DNA from: a virus
IMG/VR virus record: IMGVR_UViG_3300020442_002616
Coordinates: 1-39,504 of that record
Strand: one strand, 5' to 3'
DNA: 39,504 nucleotides
The position numbers and the translations under genes were made by a program. Below the pieces are notes generated by a model. That model made no database searches, was not told where the DNA came from, and was given only the letters and a program-made list of their open reading frames with translations. Below, in pieces: positions 26,801-33,420 of the stretch; position 1 is the first letter of the stretch, and each line of letters starts with the position of its first letter.

Positions 26801-29800
26801 GGCTTTGCAATTTGGTACGTTTGTACCCGACTGTGATATTCCACCAAAGCCGCTGATAAATAGAAAAACATTTGAACCTATTCCACTATTAACCACTGCG
26901 GAGCATTTGCCCGATAGGACGATTAGATACCCCGACACGTCTGGCTTGATTGATGTCAATTGTAGAACCATCACAACAACAAAGACTTATGAAACCAATA
27001 CTCCGTTTGCTGAATTTGAACCGCCTCATGTAGACCACCTTTCCTTTAACATACGGGAAGATTCCAGCTCTACCTTGTCTGGCAAGTTTAGCGACTTTGA
27101 TATCGGTAGCTTCAAAGATCCGCAAAGCAAAAATGGCAGAGACGCCATTTTACAAGGCGATGCTGTACAATTTACCCCAGACGTTTCTGAATACAAAACC
27201 ATAACACTCTACGACAAATCTCCTCTAGCGGTTGTAGAATCGGGCAGAAATATAAACAACAAGTTCAACAACTCAAGAGCTTACTTAATTGCCACTCAAT
27301 GGTCTGAAGACGACGGCTCTAGGGGTATAGCATACGCCACAGATAATGAAGATAAAAACACAGAGTTTTATATTAACTTGGTAGCTGCTAATTGCAAAGA
27401 AGCTCCAGTTGGCGTTCATCTCGGTGGATGGACAGGTAACACCTCCCTTGAAAATGCCTACTATAATGGTGCATCTTTCTCAAGCTCAGACAGTCTTCAC
27501 AGTTTGGCTGATAAGTTTAGGTCTGAGTTTACACTTGAAGGCGGATCTTTTGAAGAGAATAAAACTTACGAAGATTTCGAGATTATAGACCCCTCGGTAG
27601 ATTTTGTTTGGATTGCAAATCCCGAAAGCAAACCCTCAGACTTGGATATTAATCGAATTCGGAATTGGATGAATACAGGTGATAAAAAATTAATAGTCAC
27701 CTATTCTGCCTCTAACCATACAAAGACTCAGAAGTTTGCTCAAAACGTCAACTATATTTGCGATCAATTAAATATTAGCAGTAGACCATTCTTTGTTCCT
27801 CAAGAGGGCGAATACTTCATATCTGATGATATTAGCTCGTGGGGACAACAGGAAGATCCTACCGCCCCTAGTGAACAGAGGGTTAATTATCAAAACAAAT
27901 CTATACAGGGATGTGAAACTGGGTTTGATTTTAGTTTCTCTTACAATGAATCAACTGCGGTTTCTGGGTTGCATTTCTCAAAAGAAACGAAGGATATGTT
28001 CGGTGTCCAAGATATGGACCTCGACGGCAGAAGCTTTGTACCAATCTCTGGAGGGGCAAACTATGAGAATATAATCTGGTTCCCAGAACCAATTACTACT
28101 AGGGTTCCAGTTAACCCAGACCCGCTATGGAAGATAAAACATGACGCTTCTGTAACGTTCCCAGCTATACCCTATTCTGGCTATAAGTTATTCTTTGAGT
28201 GGGTTTCTGAAACCAAGGTTGATAACCTTCCAATCAGTGTTGATATTGAAGGAGCGAGATTTAGTCCTAGACCTTGCCATTACTTCCCACTGTTAGATCA
28301 GTGTAAAAATGCTAGCGAATTTGATGACCCACAATTTGGCGACGAGATACAACTTGAGGAAACCAGTGTCGGAGTGCCAGCAAGATTGTCTACCAATGTT
28401 ATTCCTACGGGCGACACCTTTACCGTTAACTTCAGTATTAATTGGGGTTCTGTGCCTAAACGTTTTGTAATTCCTGATTCAACACCGGCGACCGTTAGAC
28501 TTTTATCTGTTTCTGGATATCCTTTACCTATAGAATCTGGGATAACAACAAAAGTAAAAACCGTAACCAAAAGCTACACTACTTGTGATCAAGAATATGA
28601 GGTCACACCTGGATACGATGTTACAATACCTGGTATTTCTCGTCCCGTTAAACATAAGAGCGAGTTGTACTGCAATCCAGACGTTACTGAGCCGAGCTGC
28701 ATGGCACTAGGTAATGAGCTAATAGAAGATGGGCCGGTTGTAGCTGCCGAAGAATTTGAAACATTCTCCTCCTTCCCCAACGGTGTTAGAAGGTCTAAAA
28801 TTATAGTTATATCTGATTCAACGATGATCCAAGGTCAATGCGATCACTACAGGTCTAACGCAACCCTTTCAAACACTAATGCTACATTCATTAGAGGTTT
28901 ATATCCACCAAGCCCTTATGATAACAACAACCCGCAAGATTTGATTGGTTTTAATCCAGATGAAGAATTAGAAGAGATAAATCTTGATGGAAGAAAGTTT
29001 GAATTTTCTCAAAAGCTTAGAGCCGCTGAAAGAGGAAGTGTTGCTAAATATCACGCCGTTAGTGGAGCTTCAGTTCCGAATATGACTGAACCTCTTTATA
29101 ACGGCCTTGCTGGAAGTGTTGGCTCTCTCGGTAGATTTGTTGATTCAGAAGATGAGATAAATCCATCGACCCTGACTAGGCCAGACGAAATTTTCATGCC
29201 AGAAGAAATCAAAAATAAAATTAAAAACTGGGGCAATGATCAGAAATCAGAGTACGGAATCTTTACTAGGTGGAGTGGGGACTTCTTAGATTATGTAACA
29301 CCTAGTCGTCATTATGGTAATTGGCCCGGCAACCCCCTAGAGGTACCAAAAGATAAAAATGGAGTTCTAAAAGAAAGAAATGTTATCCTTGATGCTGGTA
29401 TAGAGGGCGGCTTAACAGACCTAATGAAACTCAATAACACAGATTATCTAGATTTAGATATTTATGAGTCTGGATGCTTGGGTGATTTGTTTGGCTATTC
29501 TGTTGACCTGTCGGAAGGCAAGTTAGTTGTGGGCACTCCTTTCAATGCGTTCCATGCAGAGGGTGCTATTAGTGGCGTTAGCGGTATTGTGCAATGGCAC
29601 GAGATTCAAAATGATGACAGCTTGTCAGGCATCAAAGTCGCTGAAGATGGCGGTGCTGGTGCAGCGTTCTACTTTGAACAAACCGGAAGCGGACAAGACT
29701 TACTTCAAGAGCTTTTACCTTGGGAGTTCGTATCTAAGATTAAACCTAGCAGCTTGAATGTGGGAATTTATGATTTCTCTAACGGTGCGATTAGTGCATT

Positions 29801-30980
29801 AGGTGAATTACGGGGAGATCACAATCTAGATGACCCTAACTTCATAACACGACATGCTAGAAAATCAGATAACTTTGGTGTTTCTGTAGCTATTGATTCG
29901 GACATGATTGCGGTTGGTGCCCCTAATCATGACTTTGAAACCTTACACCATCACATATACAGCGGCTCTATAGTATCAAACGACCTGAATACAGCCTTCC
30001 TAAGAAAGAGTTTTAATTCTGAGTTTGATATTCCAAAACACTCATTCTATGATTTAGGTGGATCTGGCATACGGGTAGATAAGTTTAGCGAAAATAGCGG
30101 AACTATGATACTTAATAACGGGGCAGTGTTTAACTATAGACACGAAATGACAGACTTCCAAAAACGTAAAAAATCTTGGATTTTTGCTGAAAAAATCAAC
30201 GCTCAGGGCTATAATGATAGGAGAAGTACGCGATATGTCGATGTGCTTGGAACTCCAGTCGTAAGTGTTAGCGGTGCGGAGAATGATAGGTTTGGATGGT
30301 CTGTTTCTATTGATCGTGCAAAGAGGGGTGACAGTGACTACACCTTAGTTGCTGGTGCTCCATATCATGATTGGCCTGTTAGTGGTCACCACCCAACGAG
30401 TGGATTAGATAATGCGGGCAGTGCCTATACCTTCGACGCAATGTTAAGAGAGCAGTTACCAACTATCCCTAATAGTGGGGGGTGGTTAGAAGTTGATGTA
30501 TTTGCTCACGACGTAGATTCTAGTGACTCTATGAAAATAAGAGTCTACCAGAATACACAAGGTGAACCAAAAACTTACACCAAACAAGGAATAGTCACAT
30601 CCAATGATAACGGGGATATTTTCTTAGAGGGGTCTGGATTTGATCCATCTGCTAAGGGGTTTATAGCACATCGTCCTTATGTCGAGTCTGTCAAGTTTAG
30701 TTTAGCTTCAGGAGACCCAGCGAAGGCTGGAATGACGCTAACAACTATTGGAAAGCCAGACAGTGCGTCGGGCAGTTTAGACCTTTCTATCAAAGGTCCA
30801 GACAGCTCATATGTGTATAATAATATGAACTTATATCAGTTTGGGGTTAGTGGATCTACGAGTGGTAGTATGAATATGTACCTAGAAGTTGCTTCTGGGG
30901 CCAACAGTGGGATATTAAATTTAAACGTTACAAGCACTCAAACAACCGGTAACCTAGACTTAAGAATTAGAGGTTTCTAA
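17883..30980 (+). CDS. Giant tail protein with LamG-like, MNLY-repeat and split FG-GAP propeller regions (4365 aa)
   Basis: ATG lies one base after the tape measure stop, with TTAGGA eight bases upstream; the frame is uninterrupted for 13.1 kb. Seen in order: a Cys-rich N-terminus (CHC...C); beta-sandwich-rich regions to about residue 1000; a LamG/concanavalin-like region at about 1010-1275; MNLY-type repeats at about 1590-1700 and 1770-1875; a cysteine cluster at about 2016-2031; four FG-GAP-like blades at about 2059-2740; two related alpha/beta Rossmann-like segments at about 2780 and 3239 and a strand KIIVISD near 3639; three more FG-GAP-like blades at about 3866-4190; and C-terminal MNLY repeats. 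Its place after the tape measure and its lectin/integrin-like folds suggest a distal tail or side-fibre protein that binds cell-surface glycans or protein. No enzyme active site was identified. Confidence 0.85.
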   Translation: MSQQFVKSLECHCIAGLSGTCGGGGSISAKLTVKPAALKASIKTNSKITSPGEKLSVSFARVTGDGPLYVVEGCSGSDCNLTAEGWQVTITGTDDSTPFSITTKALNRYENGSLLILENTVNLTSNTVTVSSITANGVAHKTKPKIIRTKGFVQTVSSLSEISSRLNISEAKIYPKEQALDSPLSVFSSFFSFRANIDVETVDDPLLRRVTLGQDAVPIDRLEIFNLARRNGGTLKIETTDDSGTTVAQTFTIVNVENSSQLIIKPQNGDSYADGIFDNPLSIATIFTTINTIKAIVSTGHVSPTLTANYSVGESFTFTGNLRNTYTDKVAGDFSNYGCVEKLYPSADLPIASGFGGFVSPTKSDQDLYTQIDEGVYNGVLQDKGDASLVSDDTNTYIIPNTVHTEGFFQYKCQLSNFNVRPEETRLHMRVSAPIENYESKIPPQYTIYNIRLQDPSGNLIVKYNDITLRGDALSRDHANYTTYSSAPEINVVTEKYGWQRQGVVHLQEKTGYSLTFSVKSVAFDDAFTEGFDEGFEENYIIPDIITDKKGNNYLALDGTPLSSHENRFINPTDGFKISAIEICNSGSYGPGIENYLPVRIEMPIKGRRLERSILPTFMPLYDFDTSIYPSVTTTWQDTKTSVFDNTDKCGSEELVKILRDNNENSSITLSTAVGGGVADSGKLTLKFSHTTATPREITKGAFNIAFDQGTKNTWWQPSGSFNVENTRTTSDYDIPFFAVDSLTLKVLAKKEAGSRDYALDVVGYSDDGLLEVTSASGGFIQDPSEIHLNDLIITQDGQYPTTSGFRSDNDDLSLGGTSISEKEKYFTASGNDHYKLTQYPYVTGTDFELYEIPLQINSDTVKYGLSKDYTLSSLFEHLYLDIFPIPSGASIAHISLDVRYNPQNGMNLATRGGIPVDYIQPGRSEAALFPSYMRSNDDIINAGSGYAPLSRIENIPHAYSSEETTLKSNYSRRWRGVEGTVRGPYDPDSFSFSFENPVMDYPFLSGYFKFDNLDNRYVKSVDLGDDFGTVSGLAKITPEVYHNIGWRFSSGTLFADHLPNYSGNYTTTDWTSLSKAGDTFVGNPMYGKIADAFDRVIRLEGNTQNINFGNIDTTSGFSIFTRFTPDSNISGVGYDLFESGVIFSKWEDPNSLDFALGFKGGFICGYAKNDEDGSIVEVVDTIPYSGYSYPLNVLLTYNDNQSSGLKLYIDNESVIHPIEAGDFSPSYETPYILRASSSKFYKRPNNADLVLGYSAGSGVGMNMLVSEFGISTWSSGVDTLYGSGTNIVESNPDATYKRVTADKFFENLRVTYFDPSTTYGNDRYKLWDRVNEDTYNDWSIGAFKHCPFSFAFDSLQKRPNREQIVFDINHHGSGYMQSADLSMPSTVNSGASYHTQIENDFLRFHLSDVPDNFNAADKRISKNLPVGYKFNERALVVESVIEHKTQDSIVWSDCDNKVGPKLIVSLYTKNQEPYFSKFSPNQPNWGLVNRKSHYLEPSSCLIRLDSTFSYEDLDDDSEKWSIFPDEPRTKEFKERYFSKDVDDMFVQYDLVYPSGPSFNSRIELHSSHVRMEHATVKPIKAYNTANLFASGGYPSQASMNLVVGENPEPVSGMLPLLMNVPIPVDVSVPSGFTLNVSGAYTTFASMNLYTPNFSGVGFLNLHCTSGMIPSSAAQSMFLSLPSAMDRISLGDDSVKDKELTYPDGFSSESAAKQEAKKLGLSGSHRNETTGKYFPGAASDWDENSDGYSDASRLRGPFVPLFVLNSDIPNSGSLPLYGFWSSGDAIRKSVNLYLHNELAPSREGPASGDLNMVTVGINKFQSIIRRATLPLFIHAPNVINGALPLTIGYSEQDPVTSTGQMNLFTANYPVGAKGVGSAYGLWSNENFGTGIELQDNYLASISVSNEIRGVDLIAYGSCDGNSDSKAIDKALETDDVIWREAVCNDGGIFRAKDTYTNSGAINFEGGFGYSGNYYGVRKFTQLLPNMNYDTTVTIKTGSTDPIKVPRTFEEWEYGMCGPNWDADGCCTEDCDQDIVFSGVKLVADDSNLVTDPALLVASGRNIDDKYGYKVSVKGDLMAVSAPNLDLPDYSPYDSANVTVPNAGAVFLYRRGADTAGKKAGWSYENILTLPDGYRKDYVDHVVNNLIKFDDFSISGNKWQIGQEGRRFGESLDMCSSGDRETVVVGAPRASWSRTFTDITTSGVPCGTLIVADLFSYNPSDYGKIASAAKKFDILWKYFSAPWYTDCSIKCVPEEQQFYPRIEMKSIVLQVIHSHKNRRNVPKDTDLVVHKYINRLDDYDLVIKEGSGVLNGVGTRQDFFASGQPVVFSGMVNTMKEAFTEAFPGNDSSLLYSGIPAIFGMFKEQTGSTAGALSYRDDQGVVHSLYSEFEKFYKQHSYASGVFDQTTGLKASGHLNTITGKSENWASSTVSMISDTFDSGRLSTTFTDTTLNRNFITSGVGQEWGDTHSFDVRQFQVPPESGGRVYIFEKERDNFNCVQIITSPNDTSSFGSSTTLDDYDFYLGYGKKFNDRFGHSVAISKNSEVISIGSPFTTSPCRVYERDDAATKKVYDNVKSWIDRNNKTDAAANYDAILAESGISKAQTSAYDHLSASERFAFRNDKDFWNTKPPALYKLVYKYDYSSISYRGTRQFLPGHFAPTSRLGWSTSVSDEGNMVAFGAPTDSFNLYEDANVYAENLDYWASFQYAGAVRTFKARKYYPHSGVVEFGRFGNLDRSLHPAEREAGNYDEMQLFFNEGADGTSNYARKHFRRTDFSEIEIPQDAGLAFIITPEIDAASDEIIDNIKNWLALGDRNLVLVGNDPVWEENGIYKPSNDIINKILEKLKSRMRILPAKSRDLSLPDCVSEELKNDQKYNITTSFKPARSTDRTVKTGNYYAKGVGDIRIDLSQDKKQDHIEYMHCPEGGFKDGEPVILNSKCEFPQKHSGDLRAEWIEECVRTLPNGSKRKIQYPNNWALQFGTFVPDCDIPPKPLINRKTFEPIPLLTTAEHLPDRTIRYPDTSGLIDVNCRTITTTKTYETNTPFAEFEPPHVDHLSFNIREDSSSTLSGKFSDFDIGSFKDPQSKNGRDAILQGDAVQFTPDVSEYKTITLYDKSPLAVVESGRNINNKFNNSRAYLIATQWSEDDGSRGIAYATDNEDKNTEFYINLVAANCKEAPVGVHLGGWTGNTSLENAYYNGASFSSSDSLHSLADKFRSEFTLEGGSFEENKTYEDFEIIDPSVDFVWIANPESKPSDLDINRIRNWMNTGDKKLIVTYSASNHTKTQKFAQNVNYICDQLNISSRPFFVPQEGEYFISDDISSWGQQEDPTAPSEQRVNYQNKSIQGCETGFDFSFSYNESTAVSGLHFSKETKDMFGVQDMDLDGRSFVPISGGANYENIIWFPEPITTRVPVNPDPLWKIKHDASVTFPAIPYSGYKLFFEWVSETKVDNLPISVDIEGARFSPRPCHYFPLLDQCKNASEFDDPQFGDEIQLEETSVGVPARLSTNVIPTGDTFTVNFSINWGSVPKRFVIPDSTPATVRLLSVSGYPLPIESGITTKVKTVTKSYTTCDQEYEVTPGYDVTIPGISRPVKHKSELYCNPDVTEPSCMALGNELIEDGPVVAAEEFETFSSFPNGVRRSKIIVISDSTMIQGQCDHYRSNATLSNTNATFIRGLYPPSPYDNNNPQDLIGFNPDEELEEINLDGRKFEFSQKLRAAERGSVAKYHAVSGASVPNMTEPLYNGLAGSVGSLGRFVDSEDEINPSTLTRPDEIFMPEEIKNKIKNWGNDQKSEYGIFTRWSGDFLDYVTPSRHYGNWPGNPLEVPKDKNGVLKERNVILDAGIEGGLTDLMKLNNTDYLDLDIYESGCLGDLFGYSVDLSEGKLVVGTPFNAFHAEGAISGVSGIVQWHEIQNDDSLSGIKVAEDGGAGAAFYFEQTGSGQDLLQELLPWEFVSKIKPSSLNVGIYDFSNGAISALGELRGDHNLDDPNFITRHARKSDNFGVSVAIDSDMIAVGAPNHDFETLHHHIYSGSIVSNDLNTAFLRKSFNSEFDIPKHSFYDLGGSGIRVDKFSENSGTMILNNGAVFNYRHEMTDFQKRKKSWIFAEKINAQGYNDRRSTRYVDVLGTPVVSVSGAENDRFGWSVSIDRAKRGDSDYTLVAGAPYHDWPVSGHHPTSGLDNAGSAYTFDAMLREQLPTIPNSGGWLEVDVFAHDVDSSDSMKIRVYQNTQGEPKTYTKQGIVTSNDNGDIFLEGSGFDPSAKGFIAHRPYVESVKFSLASGDPAKAGMTLTTIGKPDSASGSLDLSIKGPDSSYVYNNMNLYQFGVSGSTSGSMNMYLEVASGANSGILNLNVTSTQTTGNLDLRIRGF
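20900..21720 (+). other. LamG / concanavalin-like lectin region
   Basis: Within the giant protein, VIRLEGNTQNINFGNIDTTS, then GFSIFTRFTP, then SLDFALGFKGGFICGYA and later LNVLLTYNDNQSSGLKLYID and NADLVLGYSAG reproduce the strand order of LamG-type jelly rolls (the 'SGFSIxxRF', 'xLxxTYDxxxSGxxLYxD' and 'LxLG' segments). Such domains usually bind carbohydrate, consistent with host recognition. Confidence 0.6.
22650..23500 (+). repeat. MNLY-type beta repeats, internal blocks
   Basis: Short beta units ending in M[NT]L[YFV] or LPL: ASMNLVVG, GMLPLLMN, FTLNVSG, ASMNLYTPN, GFLNLHCTSG, GSLPLYGF, KSVNLYLHN, GDLNMVTVG, ATLPLFIH, GALPLTIG and GQMNLFTAN. Spacing is roughly 15-25 residues. A short connecting region with poorer repeats separates about 22960 from 23190. 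Confidence 0.6.
24055..26100 (+). repeat. FG-GAP-like beta-propeller blades 1-4
   Basis: Blade cores in the giant protein: DKYGYKVSVKGDLMAVSAPN...NAGAVFLYRR (24070); RRFGESLDMC...VVVGAPR (24374), with its closing strand GGRVYIFEKE only at about 25325 after a long insertion; DRFGHSVAISK...ISIGSPF (25470); and SRLGWSTSVSDEGNMVAFGAP...YAGAVRTFKA (25860). The F/YGxSV...VGAP...GxVxxY pattern is the integrin-type FG-GAP repeat. Canonical DxDxDG calcium loops are not evident. Confidence 0.65.
26220..28960 (+). other. Large insertion with duplicated Rossmann-like segments
   Basis: Between propeller blades four and five lie two similar alpha/beta stretches: AFIITPEIDAASDEIIDNIK-N-W then GDRNLVLVGND (26235), and DFVWIANPESKPSDLDINRI-R-N-W then GDKKLIVTYSA (27600). 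A later strand, RRSKIIVISDSTMIQ (28790), resembles the 'GRVVVIGDS' element that closes GATase1-like/ABC-auxiliary-type folds. The intervening sequence is beta-rich and contains scattered cysteines. Function is unknown. Confidence 0.4.
29475..30460 (+). repeat. FG-GAP-like beta-propeller blades 5-7
   Basis: DLFGYSVDLSEGKLVVGTPF...SGIVQWHE (29490); DNFGVSVAIDSDMIAVGAPN...NNGAVFNYRHE (29867); DRFGWSVSIDR...LVAGAPYHD...NAGSAYTF (30286). Same core as blades 1-4, and a better match to the FG-GAP consensus. Together with the earlier four they would complete the seven blades expected of one propeller. Confidence 0.65.
30718..30975 (+). repeat. MNLY-type beta repeats, C-terminal block
   Basis: AGMTLTTIG, GSLDLSIKG, NNMNLYQFG, GSMNMYLEV, GILNLNVTS and GNLDLRIRG recur about every 13-17 residues up to the last residues of the giant protein. 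The same unit as the internal blocks, here denser; probably a terminal beta-stack. Confidence 0.65.
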
Positions 30981-32707
30981 TGCCAATTAGAGTAAGATAT
31001 CAGAACGATCCAAATCAAGAGTGTACGATTAGACCAACACCCTTTATACAAATTTCTTCTGAAGTTCTCAAGAACAAAGAGGGAAGCTTTGGTGTTACTT
31101 ACAATATTACACTAACTGGAACCCTACTTCCGGACGAAGGTACGCCTTACGCCCTAGATCCTGCTACGAATAACCCAGTTGAGTTTTTTCCTGGGCAAAC
31201 TCCCCCAGAATTTATAGGCCCATACAACTTATTTGACAAAGTGCCGCTGTCCCAGCGTTCAAGACCTCCTAGACAGAAAGTAACCAAATCGGCCTCTGCG
31301 ATTCTAAGCAAACAGAGGGCTTTAAAAGCACTGTTCGCCAAAGATGGTCAACGTGTAGAAGTTACCGATATTTTTGATAATGCTGGAGCAACCGTTGTTT
31401 GTAACCCACGAGTTGTCAGTGTTGACTTTACGGAAGGTGCCTATGTAACCAAGTGTGAGTACACAATCGTTTTGCAAGCAGATGTTCTTTATAGGCAAAA
31501 TGGTCATGTCGATTTAGACGCTCAGTTAGCAGCTAGTGGTGTACAAGCTGGAGCCAAAGTAAAAGACGAACTATCTCTTATAAATTTCGTTGACGACGAA
31601 GCTGCTGGAGGTGGTGCTACATTTATAGAAAGTTATGACGAAAACTGGGGTTTAGAGGTTGATGACTCAGTATCAGAAAGTTTTGCCTTACCAAGAACTT
31701 ATAGAATATCACACAGCCTAAACGCTACAGGTAAAACCTTTTACAACGAAGATGGTTCTCTCGGCAAAGAGGCTTGGGAGCAAGCTAGAGATTTTTGCTT
31801 ACGCAGAATTACTGACAGACCTAGTGGTAACTACCCAAACGTGGCAGGCTTAATTGGAAGTGGCACCGTAAACTTGGTAGATACCTACCGAGGTTATAAT
31901 CATACCAGAACCGAGCAAATAAATCAAACGGCTGGTAGCTATAGCGTTACTGAAAACTGGTTATTGGCAAGCGGTATTAGTCACGAAAACTATAGTATGA
32001 GTGTTTCTTCGTCAAATACAGATCCGTTTGTATCGGTTTCTATAGATGGCGTAGTTAAAGGTCTTAATGAAATAAACCCCAGCGGTTATGGCTCAAGCAC
32101 AAGTATTGCCAATAGTGGTGCCTACAAAAACGCACTACTTAAATACAATCAAATATCTAATAGTGGTAGGTTTGGACTATCTAGCGATCTTTACAAACGT
32201 GCTAACAATACCGTGGCGGTCGCACTAAATTCTCAACCAACCTCGGTGTCACTAGGAACTAATGAGTTTACAGGAGAAATTAGTTACAGTTTAGCTTTTA
32301 ATAACCGACCAACTAACATTGTCTCTGGTGTGATAGCGGAAAGTATTCAAGTAAACGACACTTACCCCGGAGACGTATTTGCCGTAATACCTGTTTTAGG
32401 CAGAGCAACCGGACCGGTGTTGCAGTACATAGGGGGAAGAACAGAATACAAGAGAGATGTCTCCATAAATTTAACTATGGACTACACTAAGGTTCCCTAT
32501 GGCTCAGGTAGAAACACGCTACTTCTTAAGAAGCCAAGCTTAGTCGAACCCACAGCGACACAGATAGCAGATTTACTTAAAGAGTTAAGCCCGCAGGGTG
32601 AGTTTGGGGTTAGGAAATACTTTATTTCACCACCCTCCGAAAGCTGGAGTCCCAAAGAGGGAACCTATTCCTTCAATGTGTCTTTTACCTATGAGTTGGA
32701 TAAATAG
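30980..32707 (+). CDS. Tail-tip / baseplate-type structural protein (575 aa)
   Basis: ATG overlaps the previous stop (TAATG); TAGAGG lies six bases upstream. The N-terminal part is beta-rich (GVTYNITLTGTLLPDEG). Residues about 110-175 contain LFAKDGQRVEVTDIFD, NPRVVSVDFTEGAYVTKCEY and TIVLQADVLY, a strand-loop pattern seen in phage distal-tail and baseplate proteins that bridge tube and hub. The C-terminal half contains more strands with conserved-looking SGxYKNALLKYN and RDVSINLTMDY segments. Coupling to the giant protein and the hub candidate suggests assembly at the tail tip. No catalytic motif or membrane segment seen. The specific role (distal tail protein versus hub subunit) is inferred. 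Confidence 0.65.
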   Translation: MPIRVRYQNDPNQECTIRPTPFIQISSEVLKNKEGSFGVTYNITLTGTLLPDEGTPYALDPATNNPVEFFPGQTPPEFIGPYNLFDKVPLSQRSRPPRQKVTKSASAILSKQRALKALFAKDGQRVEVTDIFDNAGATVVCNPRVVSVDFTEGAYVTKCEYTIVLQADVLYRQNGHVDLDAQLAASGVQAGAKVKDELSLINFVDDEAAGGGATFIESYDENWGLEVDDSVSESFALPRTYRISHSLNATGKTFYNEDGSLGKEAWEQARDFCLRRITDRPSGNYPNVAGLIGSGTVNLVDTYRGYNHTRTEQINQTAGSYSVTENWLLASGISHENYSMSVSSSNTDPFVSVSIDGVVKGLNEINPSGYGSSTSIANSGAYKNALLKYNQISNSGRFGLSSDLYKRANNTVAVALNSQPTSVSLGTNEFTGEISYSLAFNNRPTNIVSGVIAESIQVNDTYPGDVFAVIPVLGRATGPVLQYIGGRTEYKRDVSINLTMDYTKVPYGSGRNTLLLKKPSLVEPTATQIADLLKELSPQGEFGVRKYFISPPSESWSPKEGTYSFNVSFTYELDK

Positions 32708-32709
32708 AC

Positions 32710-33420
32710 ATGCCGCACACTTGGAATGATTTTTATGAAGGTCAAGATCCGCCACTGGGACCACAGCTACCACTCACTAGTGGTCAGCAGCAGCCTGTTG
32801 GTTCTGGCGTTTTACCTTCTGGCGAATCTAATTTTCAAGACGTTAGACAAGACAGAAGTCTAAACCCTAACTTTAATGGTGGCGGTAGCGGTATAAATTT
32901 TCCTTGGCCCTATCCAAATGAAAACACTGAAGATAAACTCAAATATACTACGGGCGAGGTTCCGGAACAATTAGCAGATAAATTTACAAAGGATTGGTGG
33001 GAAGCTAGCGGTGTTTTCAAAACGTATCCCGCCGATATTGATGTTGTATCTAAAAGGGTTGATAAAAGACCTCGTACTGACCAATCGGGTTCGGGAATTT
33101 TTCATCCTAAAAAACTCCTCGTCAATTTTTCCAACTCTAGCGGCGTCAAACAGAGACAGGTTGACGACTTTAGAATATTTAATAACTACATACATTTTCA
33201 CAGGACAGAAACGGACGTTAGACCACAAACCGTGGTGGACCCAATTACCGGCGAAGTGACAGTGAGAGTTATACCTTTAGGCGACGAAATAAGAATAGTC
33301 GATATACTCTCTTCAGGTTTAATTCACTTTGAATCTCAACTCAAACAGTTTGAAGATTTTAACAATACTTATGATCAAGATACCTCTTCACTAGAGGACG
33401 GAGAAGGAGACGATGGGTAA
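32710..33420 (+). CDS. Unrecognised tail-tip-associated protein (236 aa)
   Basis: The start is two bases after the previous stop; only a weak ribosome site is seen, so it is probably coupled. It ends with an 8-base overlap with the next gene. The N-terminal 85 residues are Pro/Gly/Asn/Gln-rich and probably disordered. The C-terminal half forms a small beta domain (FHPKKLLVNFSNSSGVKQRQ, then FRIFNNYIHF, then VTVRVIPLGDEIRIVDILS) followed by a very acidic tail. SGV/SGI/SGL micro-motifs occur. A disordered N-terminus with a compact C-terminal domain would fit a linker or adaptor in the tail tip, but nothing identifies its partner. Confidence 0.55.
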   Translation: MPHTWNDFYEGQDPPLGPQLPLTSGQQQPVGSGVLPSGESNFQDVRQDRSLNPNFNGGGSGINFPWPYPNENTEDKLKYTTGEVPEQLADKFTKDWWEASGVFKTYPADIDVVSKRVDKRPRTDQSGSGIFHPKKLLVNFSNSSGVKQRQVDDFRIFNNYIHFHRTETDVRPQTVVDPITGEVTVRVIPLGDEIRIVDILSSGLIHFESQLKQFEDFNNTYDQDTSSLEDGEGDDG

